NCBI GenBank assembly: GCA_902783095.1
Contig: CACZPX010000261.1
Coordinates: forward strand, 1 to 5,847
Length of the DNA: 5,847 nucleotides
Source of the DNA: an uncultured Lachnospiraceae bacterium
GTDB taxonomy: Bacteria; Bacillota; Clostridia; Lachnospirales; Lachnospiraceae
Direction: 5' to 3'
A program made the position numbers and the translations under genes. The notes below the pieces were generated by a model. It ran no database searches. It was given only the letters and a program-made list of their open reading frames with translations, and was not told the DNA's origin. Positions 5,099 to 5,847 of the stretch are shown in pieces (the first letter of the stretch is position 1; each line of letters begins with the position of its first letter).

Positions 5099-5847
5099 CA
5101 GATCACCTCAAAATCGTACAGCTCCTCATAGAGGGTCGTTAAGAGTTCGCCGTCCAGCTCGGCCTTTTCAAAGAATGCGTCCACCGAACGGTACCAGCGC
5201 CCGTCAAAGCGGATGGCGGGGACGCCGTCTTCCACGGCGCATTCCACCTCGTGCGGGTCCTCCTCATACCGGAAGCGGACGGTGACCGGAGCCTTTAAAA
5301 GCTCGTACAGGTCGTACAGGCCAAAGTCGTCCCAGTCAAATGGCCGCAGCCGGTAGGTATCGCCGATGAGTCCCTTCATGATGCTCAGATTGCCGAAAAA
5401 GGCGTTTTCCTGAATGCGGCGGGAGAGCATGATGCGCGCGCGGTCGTAAAGGGAAAGCGCCTTTGCCGTATTTCCCTGTTCCGCGCGGATCTTCGCCAGG
5501 CGGGTGAAGATCTCCGGCAGCGGCGCGTGCGGATCGTGCGCGTTCCGCACCAGCGGGTACAGATCCTCAATGATGCCGCAGTATTTCTGATAGTCCTTTT
5601 CAACGAAGTAGCCGTTTCTGTACATGTCCGCCACCTTGTAGGCGGCGATCAGATCGCCGCGGTCCGCGGCCAGGCTGAAGTAATGGAAGGCCTTTTCGTA
5701 GTCCTTCTCCCCGGTGCGGCCGTAATACCAGATGTAGCCCAGGTTGGACATCGCGTACAGATTGCCGCTCTCCGCCGCCAGATCGTAGTATTTCAACGCC
5801 AGATCAAAGCGGCGCTCCCCGTAATAGTAGGCGCCGAGGTCCACCAT
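5098..5847 (-). CDS. Sel1/TPR-repeat protein with a C-terminal beta-rich domain, probably 5'-partial
   Basis: Alpha-solenoid scaffold repeats are seen (numbering from the ATG at the window edge). Sel1-like units: LGAYYYGERRFDLALKYYDL (4-23), AMSNLGYIWYYG (32-43) with EKAFHYFSLAADRGD (51-65), and AAYKVADMYRNGYFVEKDY (68-86). A TPR-like helix pair follows at 113-141. Residues 187-249 form a different, strand-rich domain (VTVRFRYEEDPHEVEC, AIRFDGRWYRSVDAFFEKA) that I do not recognise. Such repeats usually mediate protein-protein contacts; there is no signal peptide in the visible part. The ATG fills the last three bases of the window, and the first repeat would start mid-unit there, so the real start is probably beyond the edge, though this Met cannot be excluded. 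The stop codon overlaps the J-domain start by 1 nt, so the two are translationally coupled and probably made together. Confidence 0.85.
   Translation of the reverse strand: MVDLGAYYYGERRFDLALKYYDLAAESGNLYAMSNLGYIWYYGRTGEKDYEKAFHYFSLAADRGDLIAAYKVADMYRNGYFVEKDYQKYCGIIEDLYPLVRNAHDPHAPLPEIFTRLAKIRAEQGNTAKALSLYDRARIMLSRRIQENAFFGNLSIMKGLIGDTYRLRPFDWDDFGLYDLYELLKAPVTVRFRYEEDPHEVECAVEDGVPAIRFDGRWYRSVDAFFEKAELDGELLTTLYEELYDFEVI

Overview
The window looks like a GC-rich chromosomal segment of a Gram-positive, Clostridia-type gut anaerobe (Lachnospiraceae or Oscillospiraceae-like). This assignment is inferred from strong GGAGG-type ribosome binding sites, sigma-A-like promoters, intrinsic terminators, a membrane-anchored serpin, a BspA-type leucine-rich-repeat protein and a J-domain/HIRAN gene pair. 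No rRNA, tRNA, mobile element, CRISPR array or origin is visible.

Layout, left to right. One gene lies on the + strand: a membrane-anchored serpin (1-1436), cut by the left edge. All other genes are on the - strand. A short leucine-rich-repeat protein (1600-2088) converges on the serpin, and two hairpins with T-runs separate them. A gene-free stretch of about 610 bp follows. It holds the promoter of the repeat-protein gene, a leader stem-loop, an array of about four 21-22 bp tandem repeats next to that promoter, a perfect 15-bp dyad, and the terminator of the next gene. Then comes a PLP-dependent low-specificity threonine aldolase (2717-3736) with its own promoter and a structured leader. The right end is a tightly coupled three-gene operon, transcribed from right to left: a Sel1/TPR-repeat protein (5098 to the right edge, probably cut), an atypical HPD-bearing J-domain coiled-coil protein (4280-5098) and a stand-alone HIRAN-domain protein (3900-4295). 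Its junctions overlap by 1 nt and 16 nt.

How the genes may work together. The serpin is expected to face outward and trap proteases at the cell surface. The threonine aldolase is housekeeping amino-acid metabolism (threonine to glycine plus acetaldehyde). The Sel1, J-domain and HIRAN genes are the best candidate for an under-described system. Scaffold repeats, an Hsp70-recruiting HPD motif and a domain known to recognise DNA ends are co-translated, which suggests a chaperone-assisted complex acting on DNA or damaged replication forks. That function is inference. No Hsp70 partner lies in the window, and the operon's promoter and first gene or genes are beyond the right edge.
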